A stretch of 64,000 nucleotides of DNA from Mesorhizobium sp. M1B.F.Ca.ET.045.04.1.1 (GTDB lineage: Bacteria > Pseudomonadota > Alphaproteobacteria > Rhizobiales > Rhizobiaceae). The notes beneath the pieces are model-generated. The model was not told the DNA's origin and did not search any database. It saw nothing but the letters and a program-made list of their open reading frames with translations. Position numbers and translations under genes: made by a program. The stretch lies in NCBI RefSeq assembly GCF_003952465.1, contig NZ_CP034448.1, positions 3,883,001 to 3,947,000 of the forward strand, read 5' to 3'. Positions 8,738 through 16,534 of this stretch are shown here, one piece after another. Each line of letters begins with the position of its first letter. The first letter of the stretch is position 1.

Positions 8738-9136
8738 TCAGGCGTTTGCGCTGTCGCGATTGTCCAGCGCGAAAGCGCCGGGCCCGGCAAAGATCAGATA
8801 GAGGAAGATGAAGCAGAAGGAGATTGCCGAGTCGCCGCCATTGTTGACGGGGAAGAAGTCGCGCGGCGCATGCGCCATGAAGTAAGCGATCGCCATTTCG
8901 CCGCAGAGCAGGAACGCCACGGGGCGGGTCAAGAGCCCCAGCGCCAGCAGGATGCCGCCGATGAATTCCAGGAGCGCGGCCGTGAGAGGCAGTCCGCTCA
9001 AGGGGCCGGCATGCTCGCCAACCGGAAAGTTGAACAGTTTCTGCGTGCCGTGCTCGATGAACTGCAGCGCCGTCATGATGCGGAGCACGCCCAGCGCCTG
9101 CGGCCGGTATTGGGCAAGGCTTTCGAAAAGCTTCAT
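8738..9136 (-). CDS. DoxX family membrane protein
   Basis: A 132-residue integral membrane protein with four predicted hydrophobic segments. DoxX hallmarks are 'LGVLRIMTALQFIEHGTQKL', 'LLEFIGGILLALGLLTRPVAFLLCGEMAIAYF' (given in parts: LLEFIGGILLALGLLTRP and AFLLCGEMAIAYF) and a C-terminal 'FIFLYLIFAGPGAFALD'. Members are small inner-membrane proteins often linked to oxidative or thiol stress; the biochemical function is generally unresolved. The ATG at 9136 is preferred because GGAG lies six bases upstream; longer upstream forms lack this. The gene is convergent with the IS630 side and divergent from the secreted protein at 9340. Confidence 0.85.
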   Translation of the reverse strand: MKLFESLAQYRPQALGVLRIMTALQFIEHGTQKLFNFPVGEHAGPLSGLPLTAALLEFIGGILLALGLLTRPVAFLLCGEMAIAYFMAHAPRDFFPVNNGGDSAISFCFIFLYLIFAGPGAFALDNRDSANA

Positions 9137-9231
9137 ATAAAACTCCATTTTAGCCCGCCCGGATCGGCCATAGATTATCGCCCGGCGGTGGACCATTCAC
9201 TTCCTGAGGCCTGCTATCAACAATCGATGAT

Positions 9232-9245
9232 TGGAAACGGTTCCG
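9232..9245. promoter_or_regulatory. LacI/GalR-type operator-like palindrome
   Basis: TGGAAACGGTTCCG matches the LacI-family pattern TGNAANCGNTTNCA at all but the last position. It lies between the divergent doxX (8738-9136) and secreted-protein (9340) genes. No LacI-family regulator is encoded in this window, so any binding partner is elsewhere. Confidence 0.4.
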
Positions 9246-9339
9246 TGGATGACCTGCAAATTTTCTCTCCATGGTTGCATAAATATCGCTATGGTTGTAT
9301 CTAAGCGTCGACGTTCCAAGCCGAATAGGTCCGCGCATC

Positions 9340-9828
9340 ATGAAAACTTTCGTCATCAGCCTCTTCGCAATCCTTGCAGGCACCTGCTCCGCCATGGCCG
9401 CCGGCGCCGGCTGTGATGCCTTCAAATGGCCGGTCACACGCGAGCAGGCGCTGTTTCCGGCGGCGCCCGCCGCGCAATCCGGCGCTGACCTGACAGTCGG
9501 GCAAGCGATGGATTTCGCACTCGTGGCTGTCGACACGATCAGCTTTGAAGTCCCGCCGGAACGTGCACCGGCAGCCGGCACGTTCGGCGCGACGGCAAAC
9601 GTGACCGTACCACCTGAAGGCGAGCTCCAGTTCAGCCTGTCTGATGAAGCCTGGATCGATGTCGTGCAGGACGGCCATGCCATAAAGTCGACGGGTTTCA
9701 GCGGCGTGAAAACCTGCCCTGGAATTCGCAAGAACGTGCGCTTCAAGCTGTCCGCCGGTCCGGCTACCGTTCAGCTCAGCGGCGCGAAGAAAGAGACCCT
9801 CAAGGTCGCGGTGCTGGCGCCGGAGTGA
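9340..9828 (+). CDS. Secreted hypothetical protein
   Basis: A 162-residue protein with a Sec signal peptide (MKTFVISLFAILAGTCSAMA, cleavage after AMA). The mature part is soluble, with two Cys residues (GCDAFKW; KTCPGI) that may form a disulfide, and a beta-rich composition ('NVTVPPEGELQFSL', 'GPATVQLSG'). I do not recognise a named domain; periplasmic or extracellular location is the only supported statement. The ATG at 9340 was chosen over an upstream in-frame ATG because it starts exactly at the signal peptide. Two direct copies of ATGGTTGYAT (9271 and 9291) lie upstream. Confidence 0.7.
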   Translation: MKTFVISLFAILAGTCSAMAAGAGCDAFKWPVTREQALFPAAPAAQSGADLTVGQAMDFALVAVDTISFEVPPERAPAAGTFGATANVTVPPEGELQFSLSDEAWIDVVQDGHAIKSTGFSGVKTCPGIRKNVRFKLSAGPATVQLSGAKKETLKVAVLAPE

Positions 9829-9839
9829 TCCGGCGCCAG
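9814..9839 (+). terminator. GC-rich hairpin over the stop codon (terminator-like, no T tract)
   Basis: CTGGCGCCGGA and TCCGGCGCCAG form an 11-bp perfect stem whose 4-base loop GTGA contains the stop codon of the secreted-protein gene. There is no T run after it, so it may act as a weak or factor-assisted terminator between convergent genes. Confidence 0.45.
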
Positions 9840-9865
9840 TCGATGAGGCAATACTTCAAAACCGA

Positions 9866-10639
9866 CTATCTAACCGGGGCCAGCAGCGCGAAATGCGCGC
9901 CTTGCGGATCCTGGCATTGGACCACCCATTGCGCGCTCGGCACTTCCATCGGGCCCATCAGGATCTTGCCGCCATTGTCGGTGACGCGTTTGGCAGCGGC
10001 GTCGATGGCATCGACGTTGAAATAGAACAGCCAGGCCGGCACCGGAATCTGGGGCGGCTTGTTCATCATGCCGCCGCCGGATTCAGGGCCGGCGCCGAAG
10101 GTCTTGTAAATGCCCATCTCGCCCATGTCGAACTCGCCGGCGCTCTCCCAGCCGAACTGGCTCGAATAGAAGTCGAAGGCGGCCTTCCAATCCGAGGTGT
10201 AGAGCTCGTGCCAGCCGACATGGCCGGGCGTGGTGGCCGGCACCGGCGGCTGCTCGGGCTGGTTGGGCTGCAGGAACATGAAGGTCGCGCCCTGCGGGTC
10301 GGCGACGACGGCGAAGCGGCCGACGCCAGGGATGTCGTCCGGCGCGCGGTGGACGGAGCCGCCTGCCTGCTCAAGCGCCTTCGTCGAGGCGTCGACCTCC
10401 TTGGTGTAGATATAGCCGAGCCAAGCCGGCGGCATGCCCATCTTGGCGGCATCTTCCGGTATCGTCATCAGCCCGCCGACGCCGCGCACGCTGGAATTCA
10501 TCACGATGTAGCGGGGCATGCCCGGCGCCTTGTCGAAGGGCTCGGCCCTCCAACCGACGACGGCGGTGTAAAAAGCCTCGGCGGCATCGAGGTCGGTGGT
10601 CATCAGTTCGTACCAGAAGAAAGGTTGGGAATTCGGCAT
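9866..10639 (-). CDS. VOC family protein with two glyoxalase-like domains
   Basis: A 257-residue protein made of two vicinal-oxygen-chelate modules (residues about 5-120 and 130-255), each opening with the family strand ('FFWYELMTTDLDAAEAFYTAV' in parts: FFWYELMTTDLDAAEAFY; 'GWHELYTSDWKAAFDFYSS') and closing with 'DPQGATFMFLQP' or 'DPQGAHFALLAP'. This tandem layout is common in uncharacterised Streptomyces and rhizobial VOC proteins (27 kDa antigen Cfp30B-like). Enzymatic activity and substrate are not predictable. Start at 10639 is supported by GGAG seven bases upstream. It is divergent from preT. Confidence 0.85.
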   Translation of the reverse strand: MPNSQPFFWYELMTTDLDAAEAFYTAVVGWRAEPFDKAPGMPRYIVMNSSVRGVGGLMTIPEDAAKMGMPPAWLGYIYTKEVDASTKALEQAGGSVHRAPDDIPGVGRFAVVADPQGATFMFLQPNQPEQPPVPATTPGHVGWHELYTSDWKAAFDFYSSQFGWESAGEFDMGEMGIYKTFGAGPESGGGMMNKPPQIPVPAWLFYFNVDAIDAAAKRVTDNGGKILMGPMEVPSAQWVVQCQDPQGAHFALLAPVR

Positions 10640-10977
10640 GGTCGGTCTCCTCACCGGTTCAGGGCAGCGATCGCGGTTCGATCCATCCTAGGACGATCTT
10701 GGCGACAGAAATCCGACATGGGCCGCAAATCGACGGCGGCAAGGCACTTTCGTCCGCATTCCTGCGCGCTTTGTCGTTTTCGACTTCCTTGCCGTCGACG
10801 AGGGGTTGTCGATCCATGCGCCGGATATCGCTCACGCCGGATCTTACCAATATAACATGACTGCAATTATCATGTTTTATCCAGCCATTACAGTGGCTTG
10901 GCCGAAAATTGACCAATTGATAAAAAAATAAAACGTGCTAGCCTTCCCCAAAACAAAGCAAAACAAGGGGAATTGGA
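10640..10977. promoter_or_regulatory. Divergent control region of the VOC gene and preTA
   Basis: This 338-base region carries a RutR-like operator (10909-10924) and, further up, a 7-bp inverted repeat AACATGA-N9-TCATGTT at 10854-10876. The last 60 bases are A-rich and end in AAGGGG, the ribosome site of preT. No ORF is supported. Confidence 0.5.
10909..10924 (+). promoter_or_regulatory. RutR-like operator upstream of preT
   Basis: TTGACCAATTGATAAA agrees with the RutR consensus TTGACCANNTGGTCAA at 12 of 14 defined positions; the left half is perfect. It lies 54 bases before the preT start. A second such box is found upstream of the aminotransferase gene next to rutR (19426-19441). Confidence 0.7.
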
Positions 10978-12342
10978 ATGGCGACTGGTCATTTCATCGA
11001 AGGCATTGCCGGCGGCCGGCTGTCGGCCGAGCAATATGCCGACAATTTTTCCGACCTGCACCCACCGCTCGATCATCACGAGGCGCTGGTCGAGGCCGAC
11101 CGCTGCTATTTCTGCTACGACGCTCCGTGCATGAATGCATGCCCGACCTCGATCGACATCCCGATGTTCATCCGGCAGATCGCGACCGGCAATCCGCTGG
11201 GCTCGGCCAAGACCATTTTCGACCAGAACATACTCGGCGGCATGTGCGCCCGCGTCTGCCCGACCGAGACGCTCTGCGAAGAGGTCTGCGTGCGCGAAGT
11301 GGCGGAGGGCAAGCCGGTGCAGATAGGCCGGCTGCAGCGCTACGCGACCGATGTCGCGATGGACGAAAACAAACAGTTTTATCAGCGCGCCGAAGCGACC
11401 GGAAAGACGGTCGCCGTGGTCGGCGCCGGGCCGTCAGGTCTCGCGGCCGCGCATCGTCTGGCTCGCCATGGCCACGACGTCACCATTCTCGAGGCCCGCC
11501 CGAAGGCCGGCGGCCTCAACGAATACGGCATCGCCGCCTATAAGAGCGTCGACGATTTCGCCCAGGCAGAGGTCGACTATGTGACATCGATCGGCGGCAT
11601 CGACATCCAGAACGGCAAGGCGCTCGGCCGAGACTTCCAGCTATCCGACCTGATCCGCAACTACGATGCAGTCTTCCTCGGTCTCGGCCTTGGCGGCGTC
11701 AATGCGCTCCGCGCCGACGGCGAGGATGCGGACGGTGTCGCCAACGCCGTCGAGTTCATCGCCGAGCTCAGGCAGGCAAGCGACCTTTCCGGCCTGCCGG
11801 TCGGCCGGCGCGTCGTCGTCATCGGCGGCGGCATGACGGCGATCGACGCCGCCGTGCAGTCGAAGCTGCTCGGCGCTGAAGAGGTGACGGTCTGCTACCG
11901 CCGAGGCCAGGAGCACATGAACGCCTCCGGCTTCGAGCAGGATCTCGCCGCGGCCAACGGCGTCACCATCCGCCATTGGCTGCAGCCGAAGCGCGTCATT
12001 GCCGAGAACGGCAAGGTGTCGGCCATCGAGCTCGAATACACCGCAATGAATGGCGACAAGCTCGCCGGCACCGGTGAACGGCTTACGCTCGTCGCCGACC
12101 AGGTGTTCAAGGCGATCGGCCAGAGCTTCGTGCCGGCTCATCTCAACGGCAGTGGCGAACGAATCGAACTCGAAGGCGGCCGCATCAAGGTCGATGCTGA
12201 AGGCCGCACCTCGCTGGCGAAGGTCTGGGCGGGCGGCGACTGCATCTTCGGCGGCGACGACCTGACGGTCTCGGCCGTGGCTCAAGGGCGCGACGCCGCC
12301 GAGAGCATCCACCGGGCACTGACCTCTAACGGGAGGGCATGA
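10978..12342 (+). CDS. preT: NAD-dependent dihydropyrimidine dehydrogenase, PreT subunit
   Basis: A 454-residue flavoprotein that accepts electrons from NAD(P)H and passes them through Fe-S clusters to PreA, which reduces uracil and thymine to their dihydro forms (first step of the reductive pyrimidine pathway). The N-terminal Cys-rich Fer4_20 domain has 'CYFCYDAPCMNACPTSID' and 'GMCARVCPTETLCEEVC'. Two dinucleotide-binding motifs follow: GAGPSGLAAAHRLARHGHD (about residue 148) and GGGMTAIDAA (about 282). AAGGGG precedes the ATG by seven bases. The gene overlaps the preA region and is transcribed with it; a RutR-like box upstream indicates pyrimidine-dependent control. Confidence 0.93.
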   Translation: MATGHFIEGIAGGRLSAEQYADNFSDLHPPLDHHEALVEADRCYFCYDAPCMNACPTSIDIPMFIRQIATGNPLGSAKTIFDQNILGGMCARVCPTETLCEEVCVREVAEGKPVQIGRLQRYATDVAMDENKQFYQRAEATGKTVAVVGAGPSGLAAAHRLARHGHDVTILEARPKAGGLNEYGIAAYKSVDDFAQAEVDYVTSIGGIDIQNGKALGRDFQLSDLIRNYDAVFLGLGLGGVNALRADGEDADGVANAVEFIAELRQASDLSGLPVGRRVVVIGGGMTAIDAAVQSKLLGAEEVTVCYRRGQEHMNASGFEQDLAAANGVTIRHWLQPKRVIAENGKVSAIELEYTAMNGDKLAGTGERLTLVADQVFKAIGQSFVPAHLNGSGERIELEGGRIKVDAEGRTSLAKVWAGGDCIFGGDDLTVSAVAQGRDAAESIHRALTSNGRA

Positions 12343-12344
12343 GC

Positions 12345-13658
12345 ATGGCAGACATCCGCAACACTTTCGTCGGCATCAAGTCGCCCAATCCGTTCTGGCT
12401 GGCTTCCGCGCCACCGACCGACAAGGCCTATAATGTCGAGCGCGCCTTCAAGGCCGGCTGGGGCGGCGTGGTCTGGAAGACACTCGGCGAAGAGGGGCCG
12501 CCTGTCGTCAACGTCAACGGTCCCCGCTACGGCGCGATCTGGGGCGCCGACCGCCGGCTGCTCGGCCTGAACAACATCGAGCTGATCACCGACCGCGACC
12601 TGCAGACCAATTTGCGCGAGATGAAGCAGGTGAAGATGAATTGGCCGGATCGGGCGCTGGTCGCCTCGATCATGGTGCCTTGCGAGGAGGAGAGTTGGAA
12701 GGCGATCCTGCCGTTGGTCGAGGAGACCGGCGCCGACGGCATCGAGCTCAATTTCGGCTGCCCGCACGGCATGAGCGAGCGCGGCATGGGCTCGGCCGTC
12801 GGCCAGGTGCCGGAATATATCGAGATGGTGGTGCGCTGGTGCAAGCAGTACACGCGCATGCCGGTTATCACCAAGCTCACGCCCAACATCACCGACATCC
12901 GCAAGCCTGCGAGGGCGGCGAAAGCCGGCGGCACCGACGCGGTGTCGCTGATCAACACCATCAATTCGATCACCGGCGTCGACCTCGACAGTTTCGCGCT
13001 GCAGCCGACCATCGACGGCAAGGGCTCGCATGGCGGCTATTGCGGCCCGGCGGTGAAACCGATCGCCATGAACATGGTGGCCGAGATCGCGCGCGATCCG
13101 GAAACGCATGGCCTGCCGATCTCCGGTATCGGCGGCATCACCACCTGGCGGGACGCGGCCGAATTCATGGCGCTCGGCGCCGGCAACGTGCAGGTCTGCA
13201 CCGCGGCCATGACCTATGGCTTCAAGATCGTGCAGGAGATGATTGCGGGGCTGGAGAACTGGATGGACGAGAAGGGCCATGCCTCGCTCTCCGACATCGT
13301 CGGCCGCGCCACGCCCAACGTCACCGACTGGCAGTATCTCAACCTCAACTATGTCGCCAAGGCGCATATCGACCAGGATGCCTGCATCAAATGCGGCCGC
13401 TGCCACATCGCCTGCGAGGACACCTCGCACCAGGCGATCACCGCAATGGTGGACGGCAAGCGACATTTCGAGGTGATCGAGGCCGAATGCGTCGGCTGCA
13501 ACCTCTGCGTCAACGTCTGCCCGGTGGAAGGCTGCATCACCATGGAGCCGCTGGCGGCGGGCGCGATGGACCGGCGCACCGGCAAGCCGGTGTCGCCGAT
13601 CTACGCCAACTGGACGACGCACCCGAACAACCCGATGGCCAAGGTGGCCGCGGAATAG
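12345..13658 (+). CDS. preA: NAD-dependent dihydropyrimidine dehydrogenase, PreA subunit
   Basis: The 437-residue catalytic subunit of dihydropyrimidine dehydrogenase. An FMN-binding TIM barrel resembling dihydroorotate dehydrogenase (about 1-320) includes the active-site segment 'NFGCPHGMSERGMGSAVGQ' with the catalytic Cys. The C-terminal ferredoxin-like domain holds two 4Fe-4S motifs, CIKCGRCHIAC and CVGCNLCVNVCP. It partners with PreT, which is encoded immediately upstream. I prefer the ATG at 12345 because GGGAGG (12331-12336) is eight bases before it; the ATG at 12339, overlapping the preT stop, is too close to that site. A strong terminator follows at 13685. Confidence 0.94.
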   Translation: MADIRNTFVGIKSPNPFWLASAPPTDKAYNVERAFKAGWGGVVWKTLGEEGPPVVNVNGPRYGAIWGADRRLLGLNNIELITDRDLQTNLREMKQVKMNWPDRALVASIMVPCEEESWKAILPLVEETGADGIELNFGCPHGMSERGMGSAVGQVPEYIEMVVRWCKQYTRMPVITKLTPNITDIRKPARAAKAGGTDAVSLINTINSITGVDLDSFALQPTIDGKGSHGGYCGPAVKPIAMNMVAEIARDPETHGLPISGIGGITTWRDAAEFMALGAGNVQVCTAAMTYGFKIVQEMIAGLENWMDEKGHASLSDIVGRATPNVTDWQYLNLNYVAKAHIDQDACIKCGRCHIACEDTSHQAITAMVDGKRHFEVIEAECVGCNLCVNVCPVEGCITMEPLAAGAMDRRTGKPVSPIYANWTTHPNNPMAKVAAE

Positions 13659-13684
13659 GCTTTCGTCCTTGTAGGCTTGACTCG

Positions 13685-13716
13685 ATCGCCCTGTGTGCTC
13701 ACGGGGCGATTTTTTT
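13685..13716 (+). terminator. Intrinsic terminator of preTA
   Basis: ATCGCCCTGTG pairs with CACGGGGCGAT across a 4-base loop (11 bp with one G-T pair) and is followed directly by seven T residues. It closes the preTA transcript. Confidence 0.85.
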
Positions 13717-13767
13717 GTGCGCACGACCGTCATTTTTTACGCACGACCCGTCAACTATCGAAGCCGG

Positions 13768-13958
13768 CGCCGCCCCTCATCCCCCTGCTGGGACCTTCTC
13801 CCCGTATAGTGACGGGGAGAAGGGGACTTGTCGCAACGCTGGCTCCCCTCCTGCAGCGCTGGCGATCGGCGAAATCATCCATGAGGGGCGTCCCTCTCCC
13901 CGTCGCTATACGGGGAGAGGATGCCGGCAGGCAGGTGAGGGGCAGCGCCGACCTTCGG
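13768..13958. repeat. TTCTCCCCGT...ACGGGGAGAA palindromic repeat, copy 1
   Basis: Two inverse halves surround a short centre: CGCCGCCCCTCATCC with CTTCTCCCCGTATAGTGACG on the left, and CTATACGGGGAGAGG with GGTGAGGGGCAGCGCC on the right. Each half also contains a local hairpin. A second copy lies at 15607-15797 and a related outer shell at 25432-25803. It fills most of the preA-rrf2 gap. Confidence 0.8.
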
Positions 13959-13998
13959 ATAGAAGCTGCCGTGAGCAACGGCTATTGCAGATAAAAAA

Positions 13999-14023
13999 TA
14001 TCCATGATAAAAGTTATCCATGA
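13999..14023. promoter_or_regulatory. Direct repeat TATCCATGA upstream of the Rrf2 gene
   Basis: TATCCATGA occurs at 13999-14007 and 14015-14023, 16 bases apart, just before the ribosome site of the Rrf2-type regulator. The placement suggests an autoregulatory operator, but no known Rrf2-family consensus is matched. Confidence 0.4.
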
Positions 14024-14039
14024 ATAGGAGCGAAAGGCC

Positions 14040-14558
14040 ATGAAGCTGGGAGAAGGGGTCGAAGCGGCGATCCACTGCGCCTCCATGCTTGCCGGTGTCG
14101 ACGGCAACAGCACCATGTCGGGCGCCGCCATGGCCGAGGCCTTCGGCCTGTCGCCGAGCTATCTCTTGAAACATCTCAATCAGCTTACGGCGGCTGGCAT
14201 CCTGGAATCGGTCTCCGGGCCTTCCGGCGGCTATCGGCTGGCGCGGCCAGCAGAGCGCATCACGCTGCTCGACATCGTGCTGGCGGTCGAAGGCCGGGAG
14301 CCGGCCTTCCGCTGCGGCGAGATCCGCCAGCGCGGCCCGGTCAGGCTCGACGCCTCGGCCTATGTGAAGCCATGCGGCATCAACGCCGCGATGCTGAAGG
14401 CCGAGCGCGCCTACCGCACGGCGCTTGCCGAGGTGAAGGTATCCGACATCGTGGCGAACTACGCCGCGGAAGGCGATCCCCGTTCGATCGCGGCAAGCTG
14501 CGCCTTCGTCGAGCGTCACCAGCGGCCGCAGAAATCCGCTTCATCCAAGCAGATCTAG
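14040..14558 (+). CDS. Rrf2 family transcriptional regulator
   Basis: A 172-residue winged-helix regulator of the Rrf2 family. The DNA-binding domain is seen in 'MSGAAMAEAFGLSPSYLLKHLNQL' (in parts: MAEAFGLSPSYLLKHLNQL) and the wing 'SGPSGGYRLARPAERITLLDIV'. Three Cys residues follow (FRCGE, KPCG, ASCAF), at positions roughly comparable to the sensor Cys of Rrf2 proteins, so a redox or Fe-S sensing role is possible but not shown. The gene leads a small co-directional set with an AhpD-like protein (14600) and a DoxX protein (15117), consistent with control of a redox-stress response. Confidence 0.88.
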   Translation: MKLGEGVEAAIHCASMLAGVDGNSTMSGAAMAEAFGLSPSYLLKHLNQLTAAGILESVSGPSGGYRLARPAERITLLDIVLAVEGREPAFRCGEIRQRGPVRLDASAYVKPCGINAAMLKAERAYRTALAEVKVSDIVANYAAEGDPRSIAASCAFVERHQRPQKSASSKQI

Positions 14559-14599
14559 ACCCACCTCTAAATCCACCCAAAAACCTAGAAGGAAAGACG

Positions 14600-15058
14600 A
14601 TGAAACAGAGGCTGCAGTTCTTCGCCAAGGCGCCTGAAATCATGAAGGCGGTGATGGCGCTCAACAAGGCCGTCGAGGAGTGCGGGCTCGAGGCAAGCCT
14701 GATGCATCTCGTCAAGCTCAGGGCCTCGCAGATCAACGGCTGCTCCTACTGCGTCGAGATGCACAGCCGTGAGGCGCGACGGGACGGCGAGACCGAGACC
14801 CGGCTCTATCTGGTCGCCGCCTGGAAGGAATCGCCGCTGTTTTCCGAGCGCGAGCGTGCCGCGCTCGCCTGGACCGAGAAGGTGACGAACATTTCCGGCA
14901 ACGGCGTTCCGGACGATCTCTACGCGAGCACGCTGGAGCATTTCTCGGAGGAGGAACTGGTCAAGCTGACGGTGGCGGTCGGCATGATCAACACCTGGAA
15001 CCGGCTCTGCGTGTCCTTCCACGCCATCCATCCGATGCCGGCCGCGAAGGCCGCCTGA
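14600..15058 (+). CDS. Carboxymuconolactone decarboxylase/AhpD-like protein
   Basis: A 152-residue all-helical protein of the AhpD-like superfamily. The active-site motif is 'QINGCSYCVEMHSREARRDG', containing CxxC followed by His as in alkylhydroperoxidase AhpD, so a thiol-peroxidase or peroxide-detoxifying role is likely rather than decarboxylation. The ATG at 14600 has AAGGAAAG upstream; a longer in-frame ORF beginning at 14372 only reads through the rrf2 gene in another frame and is not used. It is probably the target of the adjacent Rrf2 regulator. Confidence 0.87.
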   Translation: MKQRLQFFAKAPEIMKAVMALNKAVEECGLEASLMHLVKLRASQINGCSYCVEMHSREARRDGETETRLYLVAAWKESPLFSERERAALAWTEKVTNISGNGVPDDLYASTLEHFSEEELVKLTVAVGMINTWNRLCVSFHAIHPMPAAKAA

Positions 15059-15116
15059 GGGTTTAGACCGGCGCGCGGGTCTGTCGCGTGCTCGCGCGCT
15101 TTCATTTGCGAGATCA

Positions 15117-15500
15117 ATGACATGGTTGAGAATTTTCAGAAACGAGGTTCTGTTTGCCGCCCGCCTGCTGCTTGGCGGCGCCTTCGTCTTCGCCGGCCTG
15201 CGCAACATCCAGAACAGGAACCTGCTCATCCCGATGATGGCGGCGCGCGGCGTGCCGCGGGCGGGCCATGCATTGTGGCTGGGCATCGTGCTGCAGGTCG
15301 TCGCCGGCGCGCTGGTGATCGCCGGCCTTTGGACCGCGCTGGCGGCGGCAAGCCTTGTCCTGTTCCTCATTGCCGCGACGCCGATGTTCCACAATTTCTG
15401 GGACCATCAGGGTCCGGATCGCGCCTCCCGCATCAACGGCTTCGTCGGCAACATTGCCTTGGCCGGCGGCTTCCTGGCGCTGATCGCGCAAGCCGCATAG
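15117..15500 (+). CDS. DoxX family membrane protein
   Basis: A 127-residue membrane protein with about four hydrophobic helices ('LLLGGAFVFAGLRNI', 'LWLGIVLQVVAGALVIAGLW', 'ASLVLFLIAATPMFHNFWDH', 'GNIALAGGFLALIAQA'). The 'FHNFWDHQG' segment after the third helix is typical of DoxX proteins. It lies 58 bases after the AhpD-like gene and probably shares its transcript. The role is likely in membrane redox homeostasis, by association only. Confidence 0.85.
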   Translation: MTWLRIFRNEVLFAARLLLGGAFVFAGLRNIQNRNLLIPMMAARGVPRAGHALWLGIVLQVVAGALVIAGLWTALAAASLVLFLIAATPMFHNFWDHQGPDRASRINGFVGNIALAGGFLALIAQAA

Positions 15501-15811
15501 CCGGGAGTTTATAGTGCCGCCACGATGGCGTTCACGCCGCTCCTAGTGAACTGAATACCCAAGGCTAAGACAGAGGAGGAACTGGTCGCCGCACCCAATC
15601 GCCGACGGTGGCGCCGCCCCTCATTGCCCTGCCGGGCATTTCTCCCCGTATAGTGACGGGGAGAAAGACGCCGTCCTCGACGGTTTCGCCAATCGCCAGC
15701 GTTGCAGAACGAGCGCCAAGGCCGCGGCCAGTCCCTTCTCCCCGTCATATACGGGGAGAAGGTGCCGGCAGGCGGATGAGGGGCGGCGCAGACCTTCGAT
15801 TGCTGTCCGGT
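15501..15811. other. Intergenic region filled by a palindromic repeat
   Basis: The 311-base gap between convergent genes contains the second copy of the TTCTCCCCGT palindrome (15607-15797) and about 100 bases without recognisable features before it. No gene is supported. Confidence 0.55.
15607..15797. repeat. TTCTCCCCGT...ACGGGGAGAA palindromic repeat, copy 2
   Basis: Left half GCGCCGCCCCTCATTGCC and TTCTCCCCGTATAGTGACGG; right half TATACGGGGAGAAGG and GGATGAGGGGCGGCGC. The arrangement and length match the copy at 13768-13958. Confidence 0.8.
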
Positions 15812-16534
15812 TCACGCGGCAAAGCGCAGCCCGCCGTCGCAGGTCAGCACCTGGCCGGTCATGAAGCTGTTGGAGACCAGGAAGGCTATTGCCGCGGCGA
15901 CGTCCTCGGCGCGGCCGATGCGGCCGACGGGGGTCTTGCCGGCATATTCGGCAAACACCGCTTGCCGCTGCTCGTCAGGCAAAAAGTCCCACCAGGGCGT
16001 GTCGATGACGCCGGGCGCCACGACATTGACACGCAGCGGCTTCAGCTCGACCGCCAGGATCGGCGCCACGGTCAAAAGCATGCCGTTGATGGCGCCGATG
16101 CCGGCGACGCCGGGTGTGGCGAGCTGCGCCGAGACGGCCGAAATGAAGGTGACCGATCCGGCTTTGTTCAAGGTCGGCAGGGCCGCCTGCAGACAGGCCA
16201 GCTGCGGCCGGATCTTCTCGTCGACGCCGCTGCCGATGTCGGCAAGGTCTAGCGTCGCGAACGGCCCCAGTCCCTTGCCGCCGCTGGCGGCCAGAACGAG
16301 ATGATCGAACGGACCGAGGTTATCGAAGAAATTCCGGACCTCATCCGGCTTGCTCGCATCGAAGGCGGCCTTGCCGACGGTGCCGCCAAGGCTCTTCCAG
16401 GCGCTTTTCAGCTTCTCCTCGTTGCGGCCGGTAATCGTGACTTTCATGCCGGGGCCGACCAGCCGTTTGGCCGTGGCAAGGCCGATGCCGGACGAGCCGC
16501 CGATGATCACGCAATGTTCGATGTTCTCGCTCAT
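15812..16534 (-). CDS. SDR family oxidoreductase
   Basis: A 240-residue short-chain dehydrogenase/reductase. Its coenzyme motif is 'IIGGSSGIGLATAKRL' near the N-terminus, followed by 'LAASG' (the NNAG position). The end reads 'AAAIAFLVSNSFMTGQVLTCDGG', typical of classical SDRs (the part FLVSNSFMTGQVLTCDGG is diagnostic). The catalytic Tyr/Lys pair is not obvious: the region after 'SVTFISAVSAQLATPGVAG' reads 'IGAINGMLL' where YxxxK is expected, so it may be an atypical, perhaps non-catalytic member. It overlaps the next SDR by 4 bases and is cotranscribed with it. Confidence 0.85.
   Translation of the reverse strand: MSENIEHCVIIGGSSGIGLATAKRLVGPGMKVTITGRNEEKLKSAWKSLGGTVGKAAFDASKPDEVRNFFDNLGPFDHLVLAASGGKGLGPFATLDLADIGSGVDEKIRPQLACLQAALPTLNKAGSVTFISAVSAQLATPGVAGIGAINGMLLTVAPILAVELKPLRVNVVAPGVIDTPWWDFLPDEQRQAVFAEYAGKTPVGRIGRAEDVAAAIAFLVSNSFMTGQVLTCDGGLRFAA

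Noticed and set aside
12282-13733. 483-codon open frame antisense to preA
   Set aside because: preA has full domain support on the other strand; the shadow shows no motifs.
13768-15797. CRISPR-like repeats
   Set aside because: The repeats are large inverse palindromes in single copies far apart, without regular spacers or cas genes.
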